From assembly GCA_019022495.1 (NCBI GenBank), contig JAFEKR010000006.1, positions 3,286,001 to 3,350,000 of the forward strand: 64,000 nt of DNA, given 5' to 3'. Under the pieces are notes generated by a model. It ran no database searches. It was given only the letters and a program-made list of their open reading frames with translations, and was not told where the DNA came from. Origin of the DNA: Epichloe hybrida. Taxonomy: Eukaryota > Ascomycota > Sordariomycetes > Hypocreales > Clavicipitaceae. The first letter of the stretch is position 1. Every line of letters starts with the position of its first letter. A program made the translations under genes and the position numbers. Shown piece by piece: positions 23,801-34,546 of the stretch.

Positions 23801-24288
23801 TCGGCGGCTTCCAACAGCTTCTGATACCGAGCCTCCACTCTTCTAGAGTCTGATTCCGAAAAAGCTGAGAACTTCTTTGGTCGATTGACCAGCTTCGCGC
23901 CCGCATATTCCTTGTTTGGTCCTTTGACCAGCTTCGGTTTTCTCTTTGGTACCTAGACACCCGTCAGTCATCAGACGAACTCCCGTGCAGAATATGAATA
24001 TCAACGTACATCGACCGCATGAAACCATTGTACATTGAGCGAAGGGCAGTCTTTGGGATAGGTTCGGAAACTCTGGCCATAGAGTGGTGTGATGCTGTGA
24101 TCGCCGAGGGCCGCTGATGACTTGTTCGTTGCGGCGGTCGGACCGGAGCTAGAAGCAGCTAACGCTGCATCCTTCTTATTATCTGGAGTCGGAGTCGCAG
24201 TTCGACTGGTCGACCATGGATTGATCGAATCGACGGCGGAACTGAGGTACGACTTCTCGGGCTTCTTGTCATCAGTTCCTGAAGGCAT
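20835..24288 (-). CDS. DDHD-domain phospholipase (PA-PLA1/Ddl1-like)
   Basis: Nine exons: 24288-24010, 23952-23613, 23550-23471, 23407-23377, 23322-22635, 22577-22345, 22285-21871, 21814-21041, 20970-20835; 991 residues. All introns have GT/AG ends and keep the frame. The 57-bp intron at 22578-22634 is stop-free and easily missed; removing it gives HGIGQRLGLRVESVNFVHDV, the family pattern. The lipase elbow is GHSLGS near residue 617. The C-terminal DDHD region includes FDFDAHDFYCLGSPVG and ends with ALDFNPLNTIASHMSYWADEDV. Fungal relatives (yeast Ddl1) are mitochondrial phospholipases A1 acting on cardiolipin and related lipids. The first ATG in frame is at 24288, but the open frame extends about 57 codons upstream without acidic residues, resembling a mitochondrial presequence without a start codon (see findings). 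The rest is well supported. Confidence 0.9.
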
Positions 24289-25134
24289 CTTGGCTGACGA
24301 AGCTCCAGACGACAGCCGTGCGACAGCCTGCACGATTCTTTTCGCACCAAAACGGACGGTTGGAGATTGTCGGTGCTGGTACTTCACGTACAAGAAGCAC
24401 CCGGCTCCAGCTCGTAGCGCCAGCGTGATGACTTTTGTTGCCCCGGCTCGGGCGGAAGTGCGTCAGGTCAAGTGTATCGTCGGATCCGACAACGGGGGAG
24501 GAGAAGGGGAAGGGAGACACATTCGAAGGTGGTCCGAGGTTAAGCCCTTTTGACAGAGAAACTTTTCATCGTGTCGGAAATTATCGAGCACGCCGCTATG
24601 AGACGCGAGGGACGGAGCACATGCACAATGGACAACGTCATTTCGTGATGTCACTCGTCCCAGGCCTGGTGGCTTCTGGAAGCTCTGCTAGTGGAGTGGG
24701 GTCTGGTTGCCTCCCAGTGACGAATGAAAGGTCTGGCCTACAGACAAGATTGTACCTGTAGGGGTCGAGGAATTTCGATGATGGTGCTAATAATGATTGT
24801 CAATTATCAGACGTCCGTCGACATGTCAATGTTGAAATAAGCCATCTTCCTCAGCCAGATTTACTGTTCCTATCGCCACCACAAACATCAATACCCATGC
24901 GCCAGCCATGCATTCCGTAGCCTTCCCAGACGGTGTGGTTATCTGCATCACGAACACCACGATTTTATTTTCCACCTTCATCGATTGATCCCTTTCCCGC
25001 AGTTTCAAGACACAAGATTCTCGGGCTACATCAAGCGAGCGTGTCATCTATGAAGACTTACAAAACTCAATGCCATTGAGAATTATGTTCGCTGGTCCAT
25101 CGAGCAATGCATTCACAAAAGAAGGTTCATCACC
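24289..25134. other. Intergenic, phospholipase 5' region
   Basis: On the minus strand a small upstream frame (ATG near 24522, ending at a TGA near 24465) lies in the same frame as, and directly before, the presequence-like extension of the phospholipase. A 73-codon minus-strand frame at 24826-25047 has an ATG and one hydrophobic segment (AWVLMFVVAIG) but no known relative, so it is not called. Confidence 0.4.
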
Positions 25135-25968
25135 TCAGGGTGTCAACGCACCGGCGTCAAGCAAGACTGAAAGCACCCCGGGATTCTGCTTGGCAACTGT
25201 CTCAGCAGTTCTCCCTTGGTAGTCCCTCAAAACTCGAATATCATCCTCTGGCTGGACATCCAGACGGCCTAGCCCAACGCCTTCAGCAGTCTGACGAACC
25301 AGATCTGGGAATGACTCGGTAGGCACGGTAGACGACAGCCACAACAAGGTCCAGACGATTTCCTCCTGATGGTTTTCGACAGACAAATGAAGCCCGCTCT
25401 TCATCTCTGCCAAGGGATCTTGATAGCGAATGAGGCCGCCAACATCCTGACCTTGGTCGCTGATGTCACGCAGCAAATCAATGATGCCGGCAATGTCACC
25501 TTCAGAGCACATGACGTGGAAAGCTCTAGCCGGCCGAGCTTCAGGGTGGTTTTGGACGTAGGCCTCCTCGGTCAGAGAATCCATAATGTTCAAGTCCTTT
25601 TGGACGCCACCCTCGTTGCTGTACTGGGCAAAAATGGAAGCCTGGCCAGAACTCTCGCGGAACTGGTTGGTAGAAGATGCCCCGGCCTCGTTTGTAGGCA
25701 AGTAGCTCTCACAGCTTGGACATTTCAGAGACAACGCAACTGACGAGGCTTCTTCCATCAGACATTCCCTAAACGTCAGAGTTAGTGCTACTTCACATTT
25801 CTTCAAACCAAAGCATATGCAGAGGCTGTGCCCTTACCAGTGGAAATGGCAACCACAACGGAGCTCCAAATCATCAGGGACTGTCTCTGGAACCTCGGCG
25901 CTTTCATCATCAGCATCGTCTTCTAAACGAATGACGAGAGGCTCCTCGCACGTCCTGCAGACTGACAT
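25135..25968 (-). CDS. RING-like zinc-finger protein with ankyrin-like C-terminus
   Basis: Two exons, 25968-25838 and 25768-25135, give 254 residues. The first exon starts MSVCRTCEEPLVIRL, an acidic stretch follows, and the junction rebuilds RCGCHFHWECLMEEA. With KCPSC further on, these cysteines and histidines form a RING-H2-like zinc-binding arrangement (C-x2-C, C-x-C-H-x-H-x2-C, C-x2-C). After about residue 110 the protein has helical repeats such as CSEGDIAGIIDLLRDI and SGLHLSVENHQEEIVWTLLW, ending DYQGRTAETVAKQNPGVLSVLLDAGA, which look like worn ankyrin repeats. A role as ubiquitin ligase or adaptor is inferred from domain type only. It is divergent from fimbrin with a tandem-repeat array between them. 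Confidence 0.75.
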
Positions 25969-26844
25969 GACAGGCAACGGGGTTGAAATTAGATGCGCGA
26001 GCGCGTCACTCTCAAGACTGGATTCGAGGCGGAGTCCGAAACGAATCCAAGAAAGTTTCAGCCTGCATTAGTTATGAGTATCGCATCGGTAGGAGACTGC
26101 GTATGCAGTGCTTTTTATCGGGGGTTATTAAAGTGTGGCTCTGCTTGTTGTATTTTCGTATTTTCGCCCCCAGGCCCTTGCAACATCTGGATGGGGTCTA
26201 GTACGGTTTGTACGGTTTGTACGGTTTGTACGGTTTGTACGGTTTGTACGGTTTGTACGGTTTGTACGGTTTGTACGGTTTGTACGGTTTGTGCGGTTCG
26301 TACGTGGTTTCACCGGCTACTCCGTGACATGACATGGTTGGTATTCGACATCGATTTCTTGACCTCGCGCACATGCTCAAGAACTAAACGATCAGCAGAT
26401 TAGAAAATATCGACTAGTATGTCGTCTTTCTTGAAATTGTTCGGTAGACCTTGGAGCCTAATCTCTTCAATCAATAAAAATAAGGTGAGGCAGGTTCAGT
26501 GCAGCCGAGTGGACCGGCTAGAGCCTCAGCCTCGAGTCACAGAGGGAGGTGGGGTCTGGTGCGTTTACTGTGCGCATCCGTGCCACAAACACAGTTACAC
26601 GACAGACGACTGACAGACTTCGTCATCGCCACCACACCACGGGTCGGCCTCGTCATTGTCATTGTCTGTCCCTTGCCTCGCAAAGACGACTCCAGCAGGT
26701 CCAGTACTCGGCGCACCTAGTAGATCTTCTCAAGATTCGCTGTTTTCCGTCTTGACTCTTTATCAATTATTCTCGCTCTTCACCCTCAGCACCGCGGCGC
26801 GCAAGTCTGTGGGTTGACGGTCGCAACCCCCCCTGGACCCCACC
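25969..26844. promoter_or_regulatory. Divergent promoter of RING-like gene and fimbrin
   Basis: 876 bp between two start codons that face apart. It holds a 9-bp tandem array and, close to fimbrin, CT-rich tracts typical of highly transcribed fungal genes. No other gene is seen. Confidence 0.5.
26201..26290. repeat. 9-bp tandem repeat, 10 perfect units
   Basis: The unit GTACGGTTT is repeated ten times without error, followed by one degenerate unit (GTGCGGTTC) and GTACGT. The array keeps all three reading frames open on both strands, which creates false low-complexity frames. It starts about 230 bp upstream of the RING-like gene's start codon. Confidence 0.95.
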
Positions 26845-29091
26845 ATGAATGTCCTCAAATTGCAAAAGTGCGTTCGTTGTTTGCCAACTTTCCGTCTGCC
26901 CGGGCAGTTCGCGTGCACATGGCTAACAGCTATTATTCTATACCTGCAGGAAGTTCCCTCAGTTTCCGCAGAATGAGATATTCTCACTGTCCGACGCCTT
27001 CCAGCGACTCGATGTCGATGACAAGGGTTACTTGGATGAAGCTACTGCCATCAAAGCCACCCAACAGAGTGAAAATAAGCCTTATGATGTCGTGCGACAG
27101 GCTCTCAAGGAGGTTGAGCTCGACTCGTCGCGGCGAGTTGAGCTCGAGGATTACGTGGGAGTTCGTGTCCAACTCCGGATCCCCGGTTCTGTCGAATACC
27201 ACAACTGACCCTATTCCTATCCTATTATAGCTAATATCCAAATTGCGCGATTCCTCACCGGCCCAGAAAAGGCTTTCCACGGGTCCAAAATCAGCCAGTC
27301 CCGGCGGTGTTGTAGCTCAACGTACCGGCGGACATGCTGCCAAGGGAAGTGTCAGCGGCAAAATTCAAGTCCAAGGTTCCAGCGCGAATATCACCCATAC
27401 CATCAACGAAGATGAACGAACCGAGTTCACCCGCCATATCAATGCCGTCCTAGAAGGCGATGCCGATATTGGCAACCGCTTGCCGTTCCCCACCGACACT
27501 TTTGAAATGTTTGACGAGTGCAAGGACGGTTTGGTTTTGGCCAAGCTCATCAACGACAGTGTACCTGACACCATCGACGAGCGAGTCCTGAACGTTGCTG
27601 GGAGAAAGACTAGGACACTAAACGCTTTCCAAATGACTGAGAATAACAACATTGTTATTGAATCTGCCAAGGGTATCGGCTGCTCTGTTGTCAACATTGG
27701 CGCTGGTGATATTATCGAAGTTCGCGAGCATCTCATCCTAGGTCTCATCTGGCAGGTCATCCGACGCGGTCTTTTGGGCAAGATTGACATCAAGCTTCAT
27801 CCTGAGCTTTATCGTCTTCTCGAGGAGGACGAGACACTAGAGCAATTTCTCCGCCTGCCCCCGGAGCAGATTCTCCTTCGATGGTTCAACTATCATCTCA
27901 AGGCGGCCAATTGGTCCAGAAGGTTTGGAGCAAGTAGTTCTCTTGACATGGCTACACCTTTACTAACAGAAGCAAACAGAGTCTCCAATTTCTCAAGCGA
28001 CGTCAAGGATGGTGAGAACTATGCCGTTCTCATGGCTCAGATTGGCCCTGAATACGGCTGCACACGCAAGCCCCTGCAGACTCACGACCTCCTGCAACGA
28101 GCGGAGGAAGTCCTTCAGGAAGCCGACAAACTTGGCTGCCGCAAATTCCTGACCCCGAAATCCCTCGTCGCCGGTAACCCCAAACTCAACCTCGCCTTTG
28201 TTGCCAACCTCTTCAACAACCACCCTGCTCTCGACCCCATTACCGAGGAAGAGAAGCTTGAAGTTGAGGACTTCGACGCTGAAGGTGAACGCGAGGCTCG
28301 TGTTTTTACGTTGTGGCTCAACAGTTTGGATGTGCAGCCCGCCGTAGTGTCCTTCTTTGACGACCTGCGCGATGGCTCAGTACTCCTCCAAGCATACGAC
28401 AAGGTCATCAAGGGCTCTGTGAACTGGCGTCATGTCAACAAAGGCCCCGCCCACGGAGGCGAGATGCTAAAGTTCAAGGCTGTCGAGAACACAAACTATG
28501 CCATCGAGCTGGGCAAACAGAACGGCTTCTCACTCGTCGGTATCCAGGGCGCCGACATCACTGACGGTCAGAGAACATTGACTCTCGGTCTAGTATGGCA
28601 GCTCATGCGCAAGGACATCACCGTGACGCTGTCGTCACTTGCTCAAAAAATGGGCAAGCGCGAAATCACTGACAGCGAAATGGTTCGCTGGGCGAACGAC
28701 ATGTCTCGCAAGGGCGGCCGCAACTCGTCAATTCGCTCATTCAAGGACCCATCCATTGGATCTGGCATTTTCTTGTTGGATGTGCTGAACGGCATGAAGA
28801 GTAGCTACGTGGACTATGACCTCGTCACTGCAGGCCAGACCGATGAGGATGCGTACATGAATGCCAAACTCAGTATCAGTATTGCGCGCAAGCTCGGTGC
28901 GACGATCTGGCTTGTTCCCGAAGATATCTGCCAAGTTCGCAGCCGTTTAGTGACTACTTTTATTGGTAAGCAGACCCTTTTGTTCCCATTGCCACGAGGG
29001 AATTTCCTACTATAGTCCTACTAGAGTACCGCGACTAATGCATGCCTTCTAATGAACAGGTTCGTTGATGGCGACGCATGAGAAGATGTAA
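26845..29091 (+). CDS. sac6: Fimbrin/plastin, actin-bundling protein
   Basis: Five exons, 26845-26867, 26950-27160, 27231-27922, 27980-28965 and 29060-29091, give 647 residues. The short first exon encodes MNVLKLQK. An EF-hand-like headpiece follows (RLDVDDKGYLDEATAIKATQQ), then four calponin-homology domains in two actin-binding pairs; clear markers are DECKDGLVLAKLINDSVPDTID, VSNFSSDVKDGENYAVL, FFDDLRDGSVLLQAYDKV and IGSGIFLLDVLNGMK. The stop-free intron at 27923-27979 must be removed to give NWSRRVSNFSSDV. The intron after VELEDYVG uses a GTTCGT donor. Length equals the yeast fimbrin class (about 640). The protein cross-links actin filaments in endocytic patches and at hyphal tips. Symbol by homology to yeast Sac6. 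Confidence 0.95.
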
Positions 29092-29400
29092 GGTAAGAAA
29101 AGTGCGTGCCTCTCGGGGAAAGTGGCAGTTCATGGATAAGCAGTAGCAGATGGCGCATTTTGCGAATGATGTTTTTAAGAAGAAAAGAAAAGCGTGGTGC
29201 AGAATAACTGAACGAAACAAAGTCCACTTCAAAATATGCGATCCATTTTTTAATGAGTTTCTCAACAGTTTCGAATTCCTAATGTTTGTTGTGAACGCCT
29301 CGCAACGATGCCAAACGCCATAAATGCTACCCAGCCAGAATTGAGATGCATGGTTTCCGTGACTAAAACACAGGGCTTCCGCTTCAATTTTCACAAGTGA
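29092..29400. other. Convergent 3' ends of fimbrin and acyltransferase
   Basis: Presumed 3' untranslated regions and terminators of two converging genes. No feature seen. Confidence 0.5.
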
Positions 29401-32002
29401 CTAGAGGATGAGGTATAAACTGCACAATAGGCTTGGTCCCGTAAACATTCCAAGCCAGAAGATCAAATTCCCTAGAGTTTTGCGACCTTTAAGCCATTTC
29501 GTGCGACTCAGTCGGACGAGCTGCCAGTCATGAACAGTCAGCACATTATGATAATATCCAATCAAGACCGAGAGGTATGAAGGGGGGGAGTGGGCGTGAA
29601 CAGGAGATGAAATGGACGGTATAGAACAGTTTAGGACAGGGTTGCACACACCGGTAGCTGGCACATTTGCGAAACGAGCAAATACCCTCGAAGTTTTTTG
29701 AACAAGCACCACATGACAAGTTCGTGAACGCAGGCTGATAGAAAAAAGGTGATGAGCGTAGCGGTATGCTTGTTCACCTTCATAGAGGAGATGGAAGAAT
29801 GATAGACGTGGCGGAGGAGGAAAACGTGGACGGGGCGGTTCCAGTCGCGGGCGAACTGGTCCCAGGACACTGATACGACGACGGGTCTTGTAAGTATATT
29901 CTGCAGGCCATGAACAAGACAGTGTCCCGGAATCGGGGCAGCAAGGGCGATGCGATGGAGGACCGGTACGTACCGCTGTTCCACCAGGCATCGTAGAAGC
30001 TGCGATCAGCAAAGTGGGTGAGCTCTGCGAGGACATTGAGAATAGTTTCCCAGATGAGATACCAGACGAGCTTTAGGCAAGTTAGCTTCAACTCCATGCA
30101 GTCATGTGAGGATGCCCTTCTGGGTTGGGGTGCGATGCATACCAGGTACTCCATCATGAAGGGGAACATGAGATCGAGTAATAGGAGTGGAAATTCTTGA
30201 AATCGAGCACTCAGGGATTGGCCGTCTTCTTTCATCTGCACGGTTTTCATGACGACCGGGTCTGTGAGCGCCACGTTAGATTACACGTCGAAGCTACATG
30301 AATCAATATAAACCAGAAGTTGGGGGGGGGGGGATGCTTGCTCACATATAGAGTACTGCGCCACCTGGTTCATCACGAATAATACTCCCACCATGGCAAC
30401 CAATTTCTCGGCAACATAGGACCAGCTAATGGATTCTGTCCGAGGATATTCCAATTCGTAGACCAGGGTGGGCAGGGGAATCCATTGATAATGTTCCCAG
30501 AGGGTCAGGTTGTTGGGGTACGCTTTCCTGGCATCGCTAGCTGTGCCGCGCAGTTCATCTGCCAGCGCGTCAACCTCCCACTTGATGATTCTCTCGAATA
30601 CACGAATCTGTTCATCGTTGAGGGGCTCGCGAGACGCAATGGCCTTGGCAATCTTGTCAATGTCCGGCTCTTCGCTGCTGGGGACCTGGGAGAGCGAGCG
30701 TCGGCGCTGCATAGCCGACGGTGGCACCCTCAAATGCGAGGTGCTCAGGCTGGATACCGGGGGTACGGATGAGGACGGGCTATCCGCCAGCGGCACTTTC
30801 TCGAGCTGCTTGAGCTTGGATAGCAGGAACAATCGTTTCTCGTAGATGGTGGAGAGGTAGCCGTTGGAGAAGGCATACGAGTGCTGCTTCATGAGCATAA
30901 CGATACCATGGAGGACGAAGAAGACCGTGTGTGTCCAGGGCCAGTCTCGCACATGCGTCCAGAATATGACGCTGGCGATGAAAACTGTTTGCCATACCTA
31001 GAGCAACAAAGACATCATGTCAATAACGTGGAGACACATTTCAGGATATTAGATGAGGGTTGTGTCCACAAACATTCTGCACAACCCATCCACTTCGGTC
31101 CCAGTCCAGGACTCGGCTATGCACCAGTCTTTGAATGACCCAGCTCACAGCTGTCAAGCCACACATGATTCCGTCGGATAGCAATAAGACAATGACTACA
31201 TCAGGAGGGTTTAGCAACGCCCCGATAACCATGGAGTTCCTTGAAGAGACTGGATCAACTCACCATCCCGATGAAACATGGTCCTCATAATTTCATTCGA
31301 TCCAAACGGTGTCCCGTACATCATCCAGTTATTCACTGAGATCTTTAGCATCAACAGGGCAACAGCCAGCCAGAACAGCGTATAGAAGCCATGAAACGGA
31401 CTATTTACCGCTGCTAGGTTGTGCGGATCAAAGGTGGAAATTTGATGCGTGAACAGGTAGTCGCGGAACTTGCGTCTTTGTTTCACTGCTTTCTCGGGGT
31501 TCTTGGCAAATTCCGAACTTTTCTCAAGAAGTTCCTGGAGGGTTTTGTTGTTTTCAGCGTATACACGGATTCCGGAGCCATCGCGTACAAGAAAAGTATC
31601 AAGCTGCGATAGCATCTCATTGTTAACCTTGAATAACTTTCTGTTTCTCAGAGACTGCTCCTGTTTCTGTCCATTTTCTTGCTGTTGCTGGCTTCGATCG
31701 TTATTTCTCTCGAATCTACCCTGATTCTTACTTTGACCCTCTTGCATGTAATTTGGGCGGACATTTTCGTCATAGTCTTCCTCGCTGGGCGTGTCGGATG
31801 CAGCACCAGTGGATTCCAAGGAGATTCCGGCCTCTCGAAGGGCTTCTCCAAGAGATCTGGGCTGTCCGCGGGGGCGATGGTCCGGAGCACTGCCTCCATC
31901 ATGGTTCGATGTCATGGCGCCGCTGGATGGCGCCGCGTTTATGGGCCGCTCTTGCTCCTGGTGTGTTTCGCTGGCAGCTGTAGTGGTAAGAGTGCCGTTC
32001 AT
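29401..32002 (-). CDS. Sterol O-acyltransferase (ACAT/Are-type, MBOAT family)
   Basis: Seven exons: 32002-31264, 31195-31074, 30997-30346, 30261-30143, 30070-29974, 29869-29652, 29520-29401; 688 residues. A hydrophilic N-terminal third is followed by multiple membrane spans and the MBOAT core. The acyltransferase pattern is LTHFADRSFYDAWWNS, joined by splicing to VSWDQFARDWNRPVH and FLLRHVYHSS. The catalytic histidine lies in FFLSACVHELVMW. The family motif FYxDWWN appears here as FYDAWWN, an observation worth checking. The enzyme esterifies ergosterol with fatty acyl-CoA at the endoplasmic reticulum for storage in lipid droplets. The intron after VVQN uses a GTTTGT donor. The start MNGTL is the first ATG in an open frame that continues upstream without another ATG. 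Confidence 0.92.
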
Positions 32003-33166
32003 CTTGATGGGAAGAGGCCCCAAAATAGGCTCTGTCTGTTTTGTCTGCAGACGGGATGGACGGCTCAAGAGCTGTGACTGATTTATCTGTCGCCTGCTGC
32101 ACCCCAGGTCGGTCTACTGCACCAAATTGCCAAAGATGAGGTAATCCCAAGCCACAAAGAGATGGTGTGCACTGTGCAGCCTGTTGTTGTATGGTTGAGT
32201 AAGCACATAAAAGTCAGATCTGCTTGGAAACTGTAAAGACGAAGAGGACGGCGAGTCACAGGGTGAACTGTATAATAGTTGTACAGTAAGCGGCTCTTGG
32301 CCTAGGGTCATGGCGACTAAGGCGTAGACCAATATTTTATACCTTCCACTGACTAGTCCCTGGTCCGGAACGGCTGGGTAGCTTGGGATGGAACTCTGGC
32401 CTCGTTGCGCCATGTGTGATGTCAAGTCGGACGGAGATCGGGATTTTCGAAAAGCAGCGTTGTCCGAGCGGGAGCTCCGCCATCCGAAGATGCCGCGATT
32501 GTGAATGGAGCCTCCACTTGCCGTGCTCCGTCTCGCGTTTTTTTTTCAATCGGTGTTCGGGGATGTCCAATGCCCTCTTTTGTTCACCTGATCCGCCACC
32601 TTTAGTCATGTCTTGAGTAAGTTTTCCGTCGTCTGCCGGTCGTCTGCCGTGCCTGTAAATCATTCCCGAATGAAGACCTCGGCCACGCATGCTGTCTAAG
32701 AACGCAACGTGATGGATGCATCCTCATATGACGGGTTTCTATCTTATGTCCGTCCGACTCCGCGCGACGGGAGCTCTTGTTGATGAGTCCTGACTTTGAC
32801 AATTCCCCAACGTTGGTGCCAGCGATGACATCAGCAGCTGTGACACAAAACGGACCTTCGACCGGCTCGGCTACCAGTCAGGCGACACGGCTCCGCTTTT
32901 CTATCATTACGTCAGCAAGAAAACTTTACGATCCGTGATGGCCAAGTCTGTCAAGAGTCTGATAGACAGATGCTTCACAACTCCATCAACGACGGGTGAA
33001 TATTTCAAACAGCCAGCCAGCCCTATCAGCAGCTGCATCATCGCCAATTCTTCTTCTCCTTGCCCTCTACTTCATCCTGCAGATCTAACTTTCTGGCGCT
33101 GTCTTTTTGCTGTCAGGCACACGTGTCCACGGCTCCGTCCAGCTTCAACCAACATCACTAGCCATC
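32003..33166. promoter_or_regulatory. Divergent intergenic region, acyltransferase and SR-protein promoters
   Basis: About 1.16 kb between divergent genes. It is CT/T rich just upstream of 33167. Short frames show no domain. No transposon or RNA gene is seen. Confidence 0.5.
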
Positions 33167-34546
33167 ATGTCTCGCGGCGGCACTACGCTCTACGTTACCG
33201 GCTTTAGCCACGGCACCCGCGCTCGCGATCTCGCATACGAGTTCGAACGGTATGTCAACCACGTTTAACGCTCTTCGCCTTCGTTACCGTTTTCCGCATC
33301 TCGCCTCCTCCGTCCGTCGCGCTCCCTCCGTCACGTCTCGCCGACGAGAGACTAGATCATCCCGACATCCTGTCCCTTAGCCCTAGGCTCGGTGTCTCTA
33401 GATCAGCCCCCGTCGTCGTCGTCGTGCCTCCGTCCTCGTCGCCTTCGCCCATCCGCCCCTCTCAAACTTGATGATCCTTCCTCCCCAAACCTCTTTCATG
33501 CCTCCTGCCACGTGGACCGTCGATTTGATAGCTCGCCTCGGGAAGCGCTCTCCATCCTGGCCGAATCTTTACCTTGCGCCTCCGAGCGCCTGCAAGTGTA
33601 ATGTTGTTATAATATCAGGTCCCGAGGACCAAGTTCAATGATGTTATTTCTGGCTGCCCGAGCTGTCCTTGAGTATGTTGTTCTGTTCACTGAAGTACTG
33701 ACATTACTATGCTTTAGTTATGGACGCCTCGTCCGTTGCGACATCCCTGCGCCGCGGTCCTCCTCTAGCCGACTGTAAGTGTGAATGCCTGGTGAGATGA
33801 CGTTGAATAACCAGGTTGCTAACTTTGGAACACCAGCTTCGCTTTCGTCGAGTATGAGGATAAAAGAGATGCTGATGATGCGTATTATGAGATGCATAAC
33901 AAGCGCCTCGGCCGTGATGACATCCTGAAGATTGAGGTTTGTCACAATAAGCGATTTCGTCAAAGTCATGGCGAACCTTTACTAACTCGTGTATCAGTGG
34001 GCAAGAACTCCTCCCTCTGCTTCTTGGCGCTTCGAGTCCGGTCGGGATCGTGATCGCCGCGGTGGTGGCAGCGAGGGCGGCCGCGATGGTGGTCGCGATG
34101 GTGGTCGCGATGGCGGCCGTGATGGCGGTCGTGAGGGTGGTCGCCGCTCTCCTCGGCGTGGTAGATCACCGTCTCCTCGACGAAGCACTCGCGACTACTC
34201 TCCTCGAAAAGATGACCGCCGGGACCGTGACCGTGACTACGATCGCGACAGCCGTAGGGATCGCGATCGCTCTCGCAGCCCCGACACACGGTAGGCTCCA
34301 GCTTCCGTTTCACGAGATGATGAAAACAATGACTGACACAACAAAGGGATCGCGATCGTGATGTCAAGGATGAGCGCGACGATCGTGATCGCCGCGAGAA
34401 CGGTACCAACGGTGACGATCGTAAAGGTAAAGTTCCGTATCTGTTGGCCGCATCCCTCAGGTATTTCAGTAACTAAATCATGTGCAACAGTCGATGACAG
34501 CCCCCCTCCTCCCGCTCGTGACGAGGATCTTGACATCGCCGAATAA
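33167..34546 (+). CDS. SR-type RNA-binding protein, single RRM with RS/RGG-like tail
   Basis: Six exons, 33167-33249, 33718-33774, 33837-33936, 33998-34290, 34347-34426 and 34491-34546, give 222 residues. One RNA-recognition motif occupies residues 1-80 (RNP2 LYVTGF, RNP1 RLFAFVEY). Then comes a tail with repeated GGRD units, RS dipeptides ([15 protein letters not shown]), long RD runs and an acidic end (DEDLDIAE). This layout matches SR-family splicing factors such as fission yeast Srp1/Srp2, which bind pre-mRNA and help spliceosome assembly in the nucleus. Intron 1 is unusually long for the window (468 bp), which often marks self-regulation of SR genes by alternative splicing; that is inference. 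Intron 3 has a GTTTGT donor. Confidence 0.88.

Noticed and set aside
26128..26403. Low-complexity frames with repeated Asn-Arg-Thr or Val-Cys-Thr units
   Set aside because: Produced by the 9-bp tandem array, whose period is a multiple of three; no coding evidence.
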